Shown: positions 16,592 to 26,076, counted from the stretch's first letter. The stretch is DNA of 64,000 nt from Treponema sp. CETP13 (GCA_001885315.1 MLPZ01000001.1:372001-436000); one strand, 5' to 3'. Notes: generated from the sequence alone by a model not told the origin. A program made the numbers and translations.

Positions 16592-17773
16592 TTTACATTT
16601 AAGATTGTTAAGAATGATACCTTAGCTGATAATTTAGATTTTTCTATTCCTACACATTTTCAGCAACGTACTCTATGGGGTAATTTTAAAATGCTTCATG
16701 GTTGGGATGTTCTACGATTTAATGTTGAAGCAATTTCTGAAGATACGACTTTTTCTAGTGTCGGTGGAGCGAGTCCTTTAAGATTTACTCTCTCTGTTTT
16801 TGTTCGTACATTTAAAAATGTTTTTTCTCTTGCATATATCCCGATGGGCCCTGATTGTATCAATGAAAATTTAAAAAAAGCAATGGAAAGTGTTTATTCA
16901 GAGGAAGATATTAAAAAAGTACATTTACAAATAGCTTTTGAACTTGCAGGACAGATAAAACCGTATCTACCTAAAAATACTATTTGTTTAAGAATGGATC
17001 CTCCTATAAATTTTATTTCTCCTGAAAGCCGTAATGAATTTATTAAAACTCTGATTACTAATAAAAATTTTGTAAAAAAAGTTTCAACTGATATACAGCC
17101 TCCTGATACTGCTGTGTTGGATATAACACAAGATGAAAGCGATTTATTAAAAAATATGAAATCAAAGTGGCGCTATAATATTAAGTTAGCGATTCGTAAA
17201 GGTGTCATAATAAAACGATATGGCTCAGAAAAGATAGATATTTTTTATAATTTATTTAAGCTTACTGCAGAAAGAGATGGCATAGCTACTCATGCTAAAA
17301 GTTACTACAAAAGCTTACTATCTTTAAGTGAAAGTCAATCACAAAATGATTTAGAAAAAACCAAAGTTATTTTATATATTGCTCACGCGCCTTCAGAAGA
17401 TCCCAAAAACCTTGGAGACCCTTTGGCAGGTATTATTGTATTACAAGTCAAAGGTAGTGAAGCTATATACTTGTATGGTGCAAGCTCAAATAAAAAACGT
17501 AATTTAATGCCCGCTTATGTTCTGCAGTGGACTGCTATTCAAGATGCCAAGGCTTTTGGCTGTAAAAGTTATGATTTTTATGGCATTCCTCCAACAGACG
17601 ATGAAAACCATCCTATGCACGGGCTGTGGCGGTTTAAGACAGGGTTTGGGGGTACTAATATACATCGCTTAGGAAGTGTAGATGTTCCTATGTCATGGAT
17701 GTATGTTCCTTACATAAAACTCGAGAAATTACGTGCATGGTATTACAAAGATTTTAAAAAGAAACGACGTTAA
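16589..17773 (+). CDS. FemAB/FemX-like aminoacyltransferase
   Basis: A member of the FemABX family, double-GNAT proteins that attach amino acids to the peptide of lipid II or peptidoglycan using aminoacyl-tRNA. The motif KSKWRYNIKLAIRKG (about 190-204) is the family's conserved acceptor-domain sequence, and the C-terminal half has the YLYGASSNKKRN and GCKSYDFYGIPP segments typical of the second GNAT domain. A cell-wall cross-bridge role is likely from the family; the amino acid added is unknown. Spirochaete peptidoglycan chemistry differs from that of Gram-positives, so the substrate is open. Translation probably depends on the upstream hairpin. Confidence 0.8.
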   Translation: MFTFKIVKNDTLADNLDFSIPTHFQQRTLWGNFKMLHGWDVLRFNVEAISEDTTFSSVGGASPLRFTLSVFVRTFKNVFSLAYIPMGPDCINENLKKAMESVYSEEDIKKVHLQIAFELAGQIKPYLPKNTICLRMDPPINFISPESRNEFIKTLITNKNFVKKVSTDIQPPDTAVLDITQDESDLLKNMKSKWRYNIKLAIRKGVIIKRYGSEKIDIFYNLFKLTAERDGIATHAKSYYKSLLSLSESQSQNDLEKTKVILYIAHAPSEDPKNLGDPLAGIIVLQVKGSEAIYLYGASSNKKRNLMPAYVLQWTAIQDAKAFGCKSYDFYGIPPTDDENHPMHGLWRFKTGFGGTNIHRLGSVDVPMSWMYVPYIKLEKLRAWYYKDFKKKRR

Positions 17774-17785
17774 ATTTACCTTAAA

Positions 17786-18577
17786 TTATAATTTTAACTC
17801 TGTAGAAATTGCTGTTTTTAAGCCTTTCGAAGTTGTTTCTTGTAAGAATTTATTGGCGTCTTTTTCAAATCCTTTAACTGGGCTAGTACAGTCAGTTAAA
17901 AGAGTAAATTTCTTTGCCGGTAAGTAAACAAGTAAGTCATTTATTGTATTTGCTAGGCAATGAGATAAAGCCTCTCCAACAACAATAATGTTATCTGCTT
18001 TTCTTAAAGAATCTATTAATTTAAAATTAATTTTGGTTGATTCATCCCAAGGAATTGGTACTTCAGCTTGTACGGCACTGTAATGTTCTGTGAGTGGATT
18101 ATCAGATTTAAAAGTATACAAAATATTTTTACAGATATTTGATAATTCCCATTCATGAGCAGCCATAATTATATCTTTTTGAACACACGCACCCCATGTA
18201 GCTGTTAAGCAGTGCATAGGCCATATTGTAAGTTGATAACGTCCCTTTGCCTCTAATTCTTGGGCATATTGTTCAACCGAAGATGTTAATTCTTTGTCTA
18301 CTGGACGATATGTTCCGTTTTGAATATCTTTTGCATTTATTACTGTAAACGGCTTAGGGGAATTCCCCTCAGTGTCTTTCCAAAAGATAGGGTGAGCAAT
18401 GTGATAACTCGGATGAGAATCAAGGGTAATATGAATATTAGAAATTTTATTAGAATTCCTATTTATAAAATTTACAATATTTTTACAATCCTCTACAGCT
18501 CCTTCGATATAAAGGGAGCCATTAGGGTCACAAAAGTCATTTTGAGGATCAATTATCAAAATTTCAGTACGTTTCAT
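17786..18577 (-). CDS. pncA: Nicotinamidase (isochorismatase fold)
   Basis: Hydrolyses nicotinamide to nicotinate for NAD salvage. The catalytic triad is visible as D10 (IIDPQNDF), K157 (FKSDNP) and C207 (ALSHCLAN). Metal ligands are D53 and H55 in TLDSHP, with H62 close by, and H122 lies in the WPMHC motif. Length 263 aa is somewhat above E. coli PncA because of an insertion before WPMHC. It is convergent with the femX-like gene and divergent from rnz. A good promoter (TTGACA, 16 bases, TATCAT) ends only six bases before the ATG, so the mRNA may start at the AUG. Confidence 0.88.
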   Translation of the reverse strand: MKRTEILIIDPQNDFCDPNGSLYIEGAVEDCKNIVNFINRNSNKISNIHITLDSHPSYHIAHPIFWKDTEGNSPKPFTVINAKDIQNGTYRPVDKELTSSVEQYAQELEAKGRYQLTIWPMHCLTATWGACVQKDIIMAAHEWELSNICKNILYTFKSDNPLTEHYSAVQAEVPIPWDESTKINFKLIDSLRKADNIIVVGEALSHCLANTINDLLVYLPAKKFTLLTDCTSPVKGFEKDANKFLQETTSKGLKTAISTELKL

Positions 18578-18583
18578 ATCTCT

Positions 18584-18611
18584 ATGATAATTAATTATTA
18601 ATATCTGTCAA
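18584..18611 (-). promoter_or_regulatory. Sigma-70 promoter of pncA
   Basis: On the minus strand TTGACA (18611-18606) and TATCAT (18589-18584) are separated by 16 bases. The ATG of pncA follows the -10 box by six bases (AGAGAT), so a start about seven bases downstream of the box falls on the A of ATG. Confidence 0.55.
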
Positions 18612-18688
18612 GATTATTTTTAAAAATAGAACTGTTTTATAATTTTATGGATGTTGAGATAAGTTATATTTTACTGTATAGTTCTTTT

Positions 18689-19615
18689 ATGAATTTAGAA
18701 GCTTTTGTTCTTGGATGTGGTGGTATGATGCCACTTCCGTATCGACATTTAACATCTGTACTTCTTCGTCGAGAAGGAGAGTTATTTCTTTTTGATGGTG
18801 GAGAAGGTACCCAAGTCTCTCTTCGTAGATTAAACCTTAAATGGAAAAAAATTAATGCTATTTTTGTGAGCCATACACATGCTGATCATATTACAGGTAT
18901 TCCTGGTCTTATGATGCTTTCGAGCCAAGTTGATAGAAATGAACCTCTTTATATTTATGGACCTCCTAAAATTGCTGAATATATTGAAACAAGTAGAAAT
19001 GTTCTTGACATGTATATTAATTATCCTGTTATTGTAAAAGAAATAACAGCTCCTTGCGTTTGTTATGAAGGAGATGGTTTTTATGTTCGGGCTTTTCCTT
19101 TAAAACATACAAAAACGTGTGTAGGATACACCTTGGAAGAAATTGATCGGCCAGGAGAGTTTGATCCTGTAAAGGCAGAGCAGTTAAATGTTCCTTGTGG
19201 TCCATTATGGTCAAAGTTACAGCATGGTCAAACAGTAAAATCTATAGATGGAAACGACGTTCAGCCTAATCAAGTTATGGGGAAACTTCGTCCAGGTAGA
19301 AAATTTAGTTATGTGACTGATACAATGTATATAGATTCAATTGCGAAAGAGGTTCGTGGGTCCGATTTATTAATTTGTGAAGGCATGTTTGCAGAAGAAT
19401 TTAAAGATCAAGCTCGTGAGAAAAAACACATGACAACTAAACAAGCTGCAAAAATAGCAAAAGACGCAAATGTAGATAAAATGGGTCTCATTCATTATAG
19501 CCCAAGATATACTGATCGTGAACTAAAACCATTACTTGACGAAGCTCGTGAGATTTTTCCAAATACTGTTCTTACCCGTGATAGAATGGTCTTTGAGATT
19601 CCGTATAAAGATTAA
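18689..19615 (+). CDS. rnz: Ribonuclease Z
   Basis: A metallo-beta-lactamase-fold endonuclease that cuts precursor tRNA at its 3' end. The zinc motif SHTHADH occupies 61-67. The GCGGMMP N-terminus, FDGGEGTQ (35-42), HTKTCVGYTLEE and the late KHMTTKQAAKIAKDA segment are typical of RNase Z. I choose the ATG at 18689 (sequence MNLEAFVLGCGG), which removes 14 residues with no family resemblance from a possible start at 18647; neither start has a clear Shine-Dalgarno. None of the three complete tRNA genes here encodes CCA in its 3' end, consistent with a need for RNase Z followed by CCA addition. Confidence 0.9.
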   Translation: MNLEAFVLGCGGMMPLPYRHLTSVLLRREGELFLFDGGEGTQVSLRRLNLKWKKINAIFVSHTHADHITGIPGLMMLSSQVDRNEPLYIYGPPKIAEYIETSRNVLDMYINYPVIVKEITAPCVCYEGDGFYVRAFPLKHTKTCVGYTLEEIDRPGEFDPVKAEQLNVPCGPLWSKLQHGQTVKSIDGNDVQPNQVMGKLRPGRKFSYVTDTMYIDSIAKEVRGSDLLICEGMFAEEFKDQAREKKHMTTKQAAKIAKDANVDKMGLIHYSPRYTDRELKPLLDEAREIFPNTVLTRDRMVFEIPYKD

Positions 19616-19655
19616 ATTTTACGTTGTATGTTTTTTATAGGAGAAAGGTAATTAA

Positions 19656-20450
19656 TTGATAGAATTAAAATCTTTTACTAAATGTTATAAAAACTTTGCA
19701 GCAGTTAAAAATGTATCATTTATTGCTCCTGATAATTGTGTAACAGCTCTTGTTGGTCTAAATGGTGCAGGTAAAACAACTATTCTTAAAGCTATATCTG
19801 CTATGCATTATGCAGATATAGGTTCTGTTTTAGTGAATGGAATTGAGGTTTCTGAGTCTCCTATAAAAGTTAAAAGGATGTGTAGTTTTGTAACAGAGCA
19901 ACCACATCTTTATGATAATTATACTGTTAGTGAACTTTTAGAAACTGAAATTAAATTAGATGATACAATACCTTTATCTGCAATAAGGGCTAAAAAAAGC
20001 ATAGAAAATCGGGTTTTTAAAATTTTAAAAAAATTTTCACTTACCACTGTTTCAGGGAAAAAAACAAAAGAACTTAGTAAAGGTTTTAAACAGCGATTGT
20101 CCTTTGCCTGTGCCTTTTGTAGTGATCCATCTGTTTTTTTATTAGATGAACCTATGTCAGGATTAGATCCGCAACAGATTATTGAAATGCGAAAACTAAT
20201 AAAGGATCTTAGCAAAAATAAAACAGTTCTTTTTTCGACTCATAATATGCATGAAGTAGAAGAAATATGTTCATTGGCAATTATTTTAAAAGAAGGTGAA
20301 GTTGTAAAGATTGGAGCTCCCTCCAAAATTTGTTTAGAAACGAAATCAAAGACATTTGAAGAAGCTTTTATGAAACTTACAGTTGAGTCACACAATGAAA
20401 TTATAAAAAAAGGCCCTCACAAATCTGTAAGGAGTCCTTATGAATCATAA
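19656..20450 (+). CDS. ABC transporter ATP-binding protein, GldA-like
   Basis: The ATPase of an ABC-2 type exporter. Walker A is GLNGAGKT (34-41), the signature is LSKGFKQR, and Walker B is FLLDEPMSGLD, followed by the H-loop STHNMHEVE. The start is TTG with a Shine-Dalgarno (GGAGAAAGG) upstream; the sequence then begins MIELKSFTKCYKNF. It overlaps the next gene, a permease fused to a GldG-like domain, by eleven bases. The closest known arrangement is GldA-GldF-GldG, first described in Bacteroidetes gliding and present in many spirochaetes. Cargo unknown. Confidence 0.9.
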   Translation: MIELKSFTKCYKNFAAVKNVSFIAPDNCVTALVGLNGAGKTTILKAISAMHYADIGSVLVNGIEVSESPIKVKRMCSFVTEQPHLYDNYTVSELLETEIKLDDTIPLSAIRAKKSIENRVFKILKKFSLTTVSGKKTKELSKGFKQRLSFACAFCSDPSVFLLDEPMSGLDPQQIIEMRKLIKDLSKNKTVLFSTHNMHEVEEICSLAIILKEGEVVKIGAPSKICLETKSKTFEEAFMKLTVESHNEIIKKGPHKSVRSPYES

Positions 20451-22749
20451 GTTACATAGATTTTGGTATCTTGTAAAACATGAATTATTTAATTATGCCA
20501 TAAGTCCTACAACTTACATAGCTGGTATTATATATTTTTTAGCGCTAGCAAGTAATTTTTATTTTGCACGTAGTTTCTTTTTACTTGGAAGTGGATCGAC
20601 AGATGTGCGATACTTTTTCTTATTTATTCCTTACATAAGTATTGTTTTTATTCCTGTTTTAACCATGAATTTTGGTGGATCTGGTGAAGAGTTCATAAAA
20701 CAAATTCCTCATAGTAATTTTTCTATTATCTGTGCGCGATGGCTTTCTGCTAGTATTATTTTTTTTATATGGACCTTATTTAGTCTTTTTATTCCTCTAT
20801 CGGTAATCTTTTTTGGTGATATTTCTTTAGCACGTCTTTTTTGTGGTTTTTTGTGTATTATGTTTTTTTCTTTTGCTTCAATTGCATTTGGACAATTTGT
20901 TGCACATTTGACAAAAAATAATGTTACAACTTTTATTGTAACAGCGATTTCTCTAGCTGTTATAAATTCTATCCATTTATTGCCATTAAAAATACATGTT
21001 CCTAATTTTTTGCTTAAAATTTTTAATTTTTGTTCTTTCGCTTGGCACTTTGATGCCGCTTCTAAAGGGATTATAGATACTCGGGATTATTTCTTTTATG
21101 GAATTGTTACAGTTTTTCTGTTGATACAAGTTTTATGGATTGACGAAAAACGAGCACATAGTTCTCATTCTGTTTCTGCTAGAAAAGTACATTACAAACA
21201 TTTTATTGTAAGCGTAAGTCTTTTCCTTTCTGTTTTTTTAATTAACTCTCAGCTATTTTATAAAAGGATTGATGTAACTTCTCAGAAGCAATTTTCGTTA
21301 GCTCCTTTGACAAAAGAGTTAATACAAAGTTTAGATGAAAAACTTACTATTACTTATTATGTTTCAAATAATTTACGCAATCTGTATCCACAAGTTAGAG
21401 ATGTACAAGATTTACTTGGAGAATGTGCTTCTTTTTCAGATTCTGTGAGTGTAGAAGTAATAACACCAGAAAATGAAGATTTACAACAACAATTAAAAGA
21501 TGTTGGTTTAATAAGTCAAAAAATACAAACGACAGATAAAAATGAAACATCGGTGTCAGAAGTTTTTTCTGGTGTTGTTTTTGAATATGGTACTAAAAAA
21601 CAAATAATTCCTTTTGTTCTTTCTACTACAACCTTTGAGTATGAAATAGATAGTGCTTTACAATATTTTGTAAGTGGAATAGGGCGTTCTGTGTATATAT
21701 TTTGTGGAGGTAAAGATTCTTTGCAAGAAGGATATCCTTATGTTCAGTCTTGGCTTTCTGAATCTGGTTTTACAAGTCTTGAATTAACTGCTGAACTTCT
21801 AACTGATACACAAAAAATTGATTTACGATCTCCTCTTCTTATATTAGGAAATTCTGAAATAACAAAAGATGTCGCTGCTAGTATAGAGCGTTTTGTTATG
21901 GCCGGAGGAAAAGTTTTTTTTGCAGTCTCGACTATACTTGCTGATAGAACAACGTGGAATGTTTCACCGATCGTTGCTAATCCGTTAATTGAAATGTTAG
22001 ATTATTGGGGTTTTAGTATAAAAACTGCACTAGTAGAAGATCAATCTAATTTTAGAATTACAATGGAAGCTCAAGATTCAAATGCAACACAATATATTGA
22101 TTATCCATTTTGGATTATTTCGCAACAAGCGAATGTTTCTGATTCTTCACCAATAACAAATTATTTTGGAGGTTTAGAATTATATTGGCCGTCACCGATG
22201 GAATTGTTTTCAACAGAGATTTTAGATATTGAACCTATTGTGAAAAGTTCGACTAAATCTAGAATACAAATTCCAAGCATTCAAAATGATAAAGATGTTA
22301 ATTTTGAAACAGACCCGTTTGCGCAAAGTAGTGGTAATTCTACAAATTTAGATGATGGTTCTTTTGTTCAAAGTACGTTAGTTGCAGCTGCAAAAGGAAG
22401 TGTTAAAGGTTGGATTGCGACAAATCAGAGTAAAGATACTCGCATCATAGTTTGCTCTAATCAATACTTTCCATCAGATATGATTGAATATACTAATAGC
22501 GGTTATAATTTAGATTTTTTAACAAATTGTCTTTTGTGGCTTAGTGGAGAAGACGAATTGTTACGCGTAAAAGCCAAGGGAAATGTAAATACAAGTTTAT
22601 ATAAGATTACGGATATAGATAAAATGTCTCAGGCAGAAACCATTTTAATAGTTTGTTTATTTATCTATATATTGTTTGTCGTAGGAGGCATTGCATTAAG
22701 TGTCTTTATTATGCGCAGAAACAAAAAGAGGTTTTATTGTGAAAAATGA
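20440..22749 (+). CDS. ABC-2 permease fused to GldG-like substrate-interaction domain
   Basis: Residues 1-235 are an ABC-2 type permease with six membrane segments (GldF-like). Residues 240-260 are a further membrane helix, followed by a large extracytoplasmic domain of the GldG/ABC_transp_aux family (about 265-730) and a last membrane helix with a basic tail (MRRNKKR). In many species these are two proteins, gldF and gldG; here they are one 769-residue chain. The C-terminus overlaps the start of the DUF4340 gene. The extracytoplasmic part contains the segment FVMAGGKVFFAVS that is characteristic of GldG. Cargo unknown; lipid or lipoprotein handling are possibilities only. Confidence 0.85.
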   Translation: MNHKLHRFWYLVKHELFNYAISPTTYIAGIIYFLALASNFYFARSFFLLGSGSTDVRYFFLFIPYISIVFIPVLTMNFGGSGEEFIKQIPHSNFSIICARWLSASIIFFIWTLFSLFIPLSVIFFGDISLARLFCGFLCIMFFSFASIAFGQFVAHLTKNNVTTFIVTAISLAVINSIHLLPLKIHVPNFLLKIFNFCSFAWHFDAASKGIIDTRDYFFYGIVTVFLLIQVLWIDEKRAHSSHSVSARKVHYKHFIVSVSLFLSVFLINSQLFYKRIDVTSQKQFSLAPLTKELIQSLDEKLTITYYVSNNLRNLYPQVRDVQDLLGECASFSDSVSVEVITPENEDLQQQLKDVGLISQKIQTTDKNETSVSEVFSGVVFEYGTKKQIIPFVLSTTTFEYEIDSALQYFVSGIGRSVYIFCGGKDSLQEGYPYVQSWLSESGFTSLELTAELLTDTQKIDLRSPLLILGNSEITKDVAASIERFVMAGGKVFFAVSTILADRTTWNVSPIVANPLIEMLDYWGFSIKTALVEDQSNFRITMEAQDSNATQYIDYPFWIISQQANVSDSSPITNYFGGLELYWPSPMELFSTEILDIEPIVKSSTKSRIQIPSIQNDKDVNFETDPFAQSSGNSTNLDDGSFVQSTLVAAAKGSVKGWIATNQSKDTRIIVCSNQYFPSDMIEYTNSGYNLDFLTNCLLWLSGEDELLRVKAKGNVNTSLYKITDIDKMSQAETILIVCLFIYILFVVGGIALSVFIMRRNKKRFYCEK

Positions 22750-23707
22750 TGGGGGTAAATCTGGTTTGAAACAAACAACTCGTTTTTTTTTAATTTTCAC
22801 ATGTATTCTTGTTATTCCTATCTTTTATAAGATTTTTTTTATGTCTGAAAATAAAAATATCGAAACAAAAACAACTGTATTAATTTCTCAAAATAATGTT
22901 GGCTTTGTAAATGAAATATATTTACAAGTAGCGAGTGGGGAATCATTAACAGTAAAAAAAATGTTTATTAATGAGAAATCAACATGGGTAGGCCTTAAAA
23001 ACGGAAATATTTTCCCAATAGATGCTTCAAAAATAGCACAGTTTTTACAATATGCGACACAAGAGAGAACTGTAAAGACTGTTGCAAGTGAAAAATTTGA
23101 TTATTCAAATTATAATTTAGATTCTAAAAATGCTTTCCAAATTACTTTGTCCGGAATAGACGATTCTAAAAACATACGAACATTTTTACACCTGTATTTT
23201 GGATCTCTTGATATAACAGGTCGTAACGTTAATTTTAGAATAAGCACTACAGATGCAGTTTTTAGAATGGTAAACGACTTTTATAGTTTTTGCTCTGTTA
23301 ACCCCTCAGATTGGATTGATGGTAAATTTTTACCATTTATAAACGAAGAAAGTTCTAAGAATACTCAAGTAAAAAGTCTGTTATATACGGCCAATAAAGG
23401 GGATTCTGTATATGTAAGTGATGGTAAGACACTTCAAGATATATCTGATATTCTCTTTTCTATGCAGTCGTCAGTTATTTATAGTGAAGCCGGGTTGCAA
23501 AATGCACGTTTACGGTTTACTGTTTTAGTACAGTTTGAAGATAACCGTAAGTCTACTTTTTCTGTTTTTGAACAAGTTTCTAATACAAAATCGCAAGATT
23601 CAGTATATTATGTAAAAACAGAAGCAAAAGCACCCTATACTTATGTTCTAAAAATAAGTGAGTGGAGTATGCAACGAATAGAGGATCTTTTTAATAATGC
23701 CAAGTAA
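22739..23707 (+). CDS. DUF4340-like protein of the Gld-type exporter operon
   Basis: A single N-terminal membrane helix (about 14-34) followed by a soluble extracytoplasmic domain in two similar halves, the layout of DUF4340 proteins that regularly accompany GldG-type exporters. I choose the GTG at 22739, preceded by AAAGAGG at eight bases, instead of an ATG at 22700 that would overlap the permease by 50 bases. The gene overlaps the permease end by eleven bases. A role as an accessory subunit of the exporter is inferred from the context. No catalytic motif is visible. Confidence 0.78.
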   Translation: MKNDGGKSGLKQTTRFFLIFTCILVIPIFYKIFFMSENKNIETKTTVLISQNNVGFVNEIYLQVASGESLTVKKMFINEKSTWVGLKNGNIFPIDASKIAQFLQYATQERTVKTVASEKFDYSNYNLDSKNAFQITLSGIDDSKNIRTFLHLYFGSLDITGRNVNFRISTTDAVFRMVNDFYSFCSVNPSDWIDGKFLPFINEESSKNTQVKSLLYTANKGDSVYVSDGKTLQDISDILFSMQSSVIYSEAGLQNARLRFTVLVQFEDNRKSTFSVFEQVSNTKSQDSVYYVKTEAKAPYTYVLKISEWSMQRIEDLFNNAK

Positions 23708-24062
23708 ATATAAAAAACACATTCGAAATCTAAAACATATAAAAATGCCCACTTTTTTTAGGATTACAAATAGAATAATTGGGTTTATGTTTTCTTTTTC
23801 TCTTATTTTGTTTTTATTTTATCTTGCGGGAAACTATCAAGGGTTTTTAGCAAAAAATCAGATAATTATACTTACAGTATTATCATACGTATCTGTTTCA
23901 CTTGTTTTCTTTTGTATTTGTGGAATTGTTGAAATCTTTATATTTTCGTATAAAGAGAAGAATTCTACACTTATGAAATTTATTTTACTTTATATTTTAG
24001 TTTCATTAATCGGAGTTATAAATGCTTCGATTGGCTCAATTATAACATTTATTTCACATTGA
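23697..24062 (+). CDS. Small membrane protein, last gene of the exporter operon
   Basis: A 121-residue protein that I do not recognise. A basic N-terminus (KYKKHIRNLKHIK) is followed by three hydrophobic segments (about 28-48, 56-80 and 92-118). It overlaps the DUF4340 gene by eleven bases and has a Shine-Dalgarno (GAGGAT) inside that gene. Its stop overlaps the region of aroH start. Most likely an accessory component of the exporter, judged only by position. Confidence 0.6.
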   Translation: MPSKYKKHIRNLKHIKMPTFFRITNRIIGFMFSFSLILFLFYLAGNYQGFLAKNQIIILTVLSYVSVSLVFFCICGIVEIFIFSYKEKNSTLMKFILLYILVSLIGVINASIGSIITFISH

Positions 24063-24085
24063 CATTTTTTTTCTCAAGGCATACT

Positions 24086-24463
24086 ATGAGCAATATGCAA
24101 AAAAAAATATGTGCAATTAGAGGTGCAATAGACACGAAAAATACGGAACAAGCTATACGAAATTCTGTAAAAGAACTTATAACTTTTTTGTATAACGAAA
24201 ACAACCTTGTAGAAGAAGATATTGTTTCGATCCAATTTACCGTCACAAAAGATTTAACAGAATTAAATCCTGCTGCAGCACTAAGATCTTTGGGTTTTGC
24301 TGACAATGTCCCTCTTTTCTGTTCTCAGGAGCCTGATGTAAAAAATGGATTACCGAATATGATTCGTGTTATGATAACTGTATATCTTGATGCTATTCCT
24401 AAGCATTGTTATTTAGGATTAGCAAAAACGCTTCGTCCAGAATTTGCAATTAAGATGAAATAG
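24086..24463 (+). CDS. aroH: Chorismate mutase, AroH type
   Basis: Converts chorismate to prephenate for Phe and Tyr synthesis. The family hallmarks of the monofunctional AroH (Bacillus-type, trimeric) enzyme are present: CAIRGAID near the N-terminus with the conserved Arg, FTVTKDLTELNPAAALR in the middle, and VPLFCSQEPDV with IRVMITV at the end. I choose the ATG at 24086 (MSNMQKKICAIRGA), preceded by CAAGG at seven bases; an ATG at 24095 is also possible. Length 125 aa is right. No other aromatic pathway gene is adjacent. Confidence 0.88.
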   Translation: MSNMQKKICAIRGAIDTKNTEQAIRNSVKELITFLYNENNLVEEDIVSIQFTVTKDLTELNPAAALRSLGFADNVPLFCSQEPDVKNGLPNMIRVMITVYLDAIPKHCYLGLAKTLRPEFAIKMK

Positions 24464-24471
24464 GATAGCTT

Positions 24472-26076
24472 ATGATTCTATCAAAAAACGATGTTATACA
24501 AAATAAAAAAATTTGGCAAATAAGTCGTGAATATGCTGGAATTGCAGAAGCTGGTGGTGTTAAAAATGTTTGTTGTTCTCTAGCAGAGGGATTAATAAAA
24601 AAAGGTTTTGAAGTTACCCATTTTATACCGCTTTATGGTTGTACAAATCTAATAAATATACAAGATTTTGATATTTTTTCTGAACTTGAATATTGTTTTA
24701 AATTTAAAAATAAAAAATACAGAGTTAATTATGCCCATGGATATAACAATGGGGTTCGAATTATTTTTATTATAAATAGTCAGTTTACACAAAAAAATGG
24801 AGTGTATACTTATACAATTCTTGATGAAACACTAAATAACCATCACAAAAAAGGGAATGGGCATGAGGATTCTGTTCTATTGGATTTAATGTTTCAAATG
24901 GCAGTTCTTTATTATAGCCTAAAGACGAATGATAAATCTGATATAATACATTGTCAGGATGCTGCAACCTCTTTTATTCCTTTTTTTGCACGGAAGATAG
25001 ATATATTTAAAAATCATTTTAGCGATGTTAATTTTGTAGTAACTATTCATAATGCAGGGAATGGGTATCATCATTCGATTACATTAGAAACTGCTAAAGA
25101 AATAACACATCTTGAAACAAAAGATTTAAAAGGCGGAATACTCAAAGATAAAGTCGAGCCATATTTACTCTCAGAGCCCTATGCAACCTTATCTACGGTT
25201 TCTCCGTGGTATGCAGATGAAATAATGGATTCTCAGAATGAAACAACAGGAGGGCTTTCTAAAGAGTTTGCGAAGAGAAAAACTCATATAATAGGAATTA
25301 CAAATGGGATTGATTATGAAAAATATAATCCCACGGAGACACATAAATCTTTGTTAGATTTTACTTATAACCCAGAAAAAGATGATTTAGAAGGGAAGTT
25401 AAAAATCCGAGAAAAATTTATTAAATATTATAGTGTAAAACATGAAACTATTAGAAGTATAATAAAAAATTCTGATTTTATAGAGCAGTATGGTTTTTTA
25501 GAATACGATGCTGATGCAGTTTATTTTGCGTTTCAGGGAAGAATGGTTGAACAAAAAGGAATTGACGTTATTGAAGGAGCTGCTAAAATAGTATTAGAAA
25601 AATTTAGTAAGTGTCGATTTATTATAACAGGTCAAGGCTCTTCTGCATTAGAAAATAAATGTATTAAACTTGCAAGTCATTATCCTGGAAAGTTTTTATA
25701 CTTAAAAGGTTATGAGCGGTCTATAGCTCGTCAATGTATAGCTGTAGCTGATTTTATACTTTTACCAAGCTATTTTGAGCCTTGTTGCTTAGAAGATTTT
25801 ATTGCACAGATTTATGGAACTATACCTATTGCTCATGCCGCTGGTGGACTCTGTAAAATAATTGATGGTAAAACAGGTTTTTTGTATAAGGATAATGTAC
25901 CAGAAAAGCTTGCAACTATAATAATGACTCTTTTTAAAAATAAAAAAAAGGATTCACAAAAGTTTTTAAACATTTCCCGTTATGCTGCGATGTACATACA
26001 TAAAATGTATTCTTGGGACAAAGTAATAGAAAGCTGTTATATACCTCTTTATTTTGACTTAGAAAAAAAAGGATAA
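24472..26076 (+). CDS. GT5 glycogen-synthase-like glycosyltransferase, variant
   Basis: A GT-B fold glycosyltransferase of family GT5. The C-terminal nucleotide-sugar domain has FQGRMVEQKG and the acid motif LPSYFEPCCLEDF with YGTIPIAHAAGGL, so the catalytic half is intact. The N-terminal acceptor/donor loop that is KTGGL in ADP-glucose glycogen synthases reads EAGGV at 26-30, with Glu in place of the essential Lys. A canonical GlgA is encoded at 46210. The two proteins together suggest different donors or acceptors. It lies nine bases after aroH and a short AT-rich stretch separates it from tRNA-Thr. Confidence 0.8.
   Translation: MILSKNDVIQNKKIWQISREYAGIAEAGGVKNVCCSLAEGLIKKGFEVTHFIPLYGCTNLINIQDFDIFSELEYCFKFKNKKYRVNYAHGYNNGVRIIFIINSQFTQKNGVYTYTILDETLNNHHKKGNGHEDSVLLDLMFQMAVLYYSLKTNDKSDIIHCQDAATSFIPFFARKIDIFKNHFSDVNFVVTIHNAGNGYHHSITLETAKEITHLETKDLKGGILKDKVEPYLLSEPYATLSTVSPWYADEIMDSQNETTGGLSKEFAKRKTHIIGITNGIDYEKYNPTETHKSLLDFTYNPEKDDLEGKLKIREKFIKYYSVKHETIRSIIKNSDFIEQYGFLEYDADAVYFAFQGRMVEQKGIDVIEGAAKIVLEKFSKCRFIITGQGSSALENKCIKLASHYPGKFLYLKGYERSIARQCIAVADFILLPSYFEPCCLEDFIAQIYGTIPIAHAAGGLCKIIDGKTGFLYKDNVPEKLATIIMTLFKNKKKDSQKFLNISRYAAMYIHKMYSWDKVIESCYIPLYFDLEKKG

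Noticed and set aside
22700-22738. Start of the DUF4340 gene 50 bases inside the permease gene, suggesting frameshifting
   Set aside because: A GTG with a good Shine-Dalgarno at 22739 explains the gene with an eleven-base overlap.
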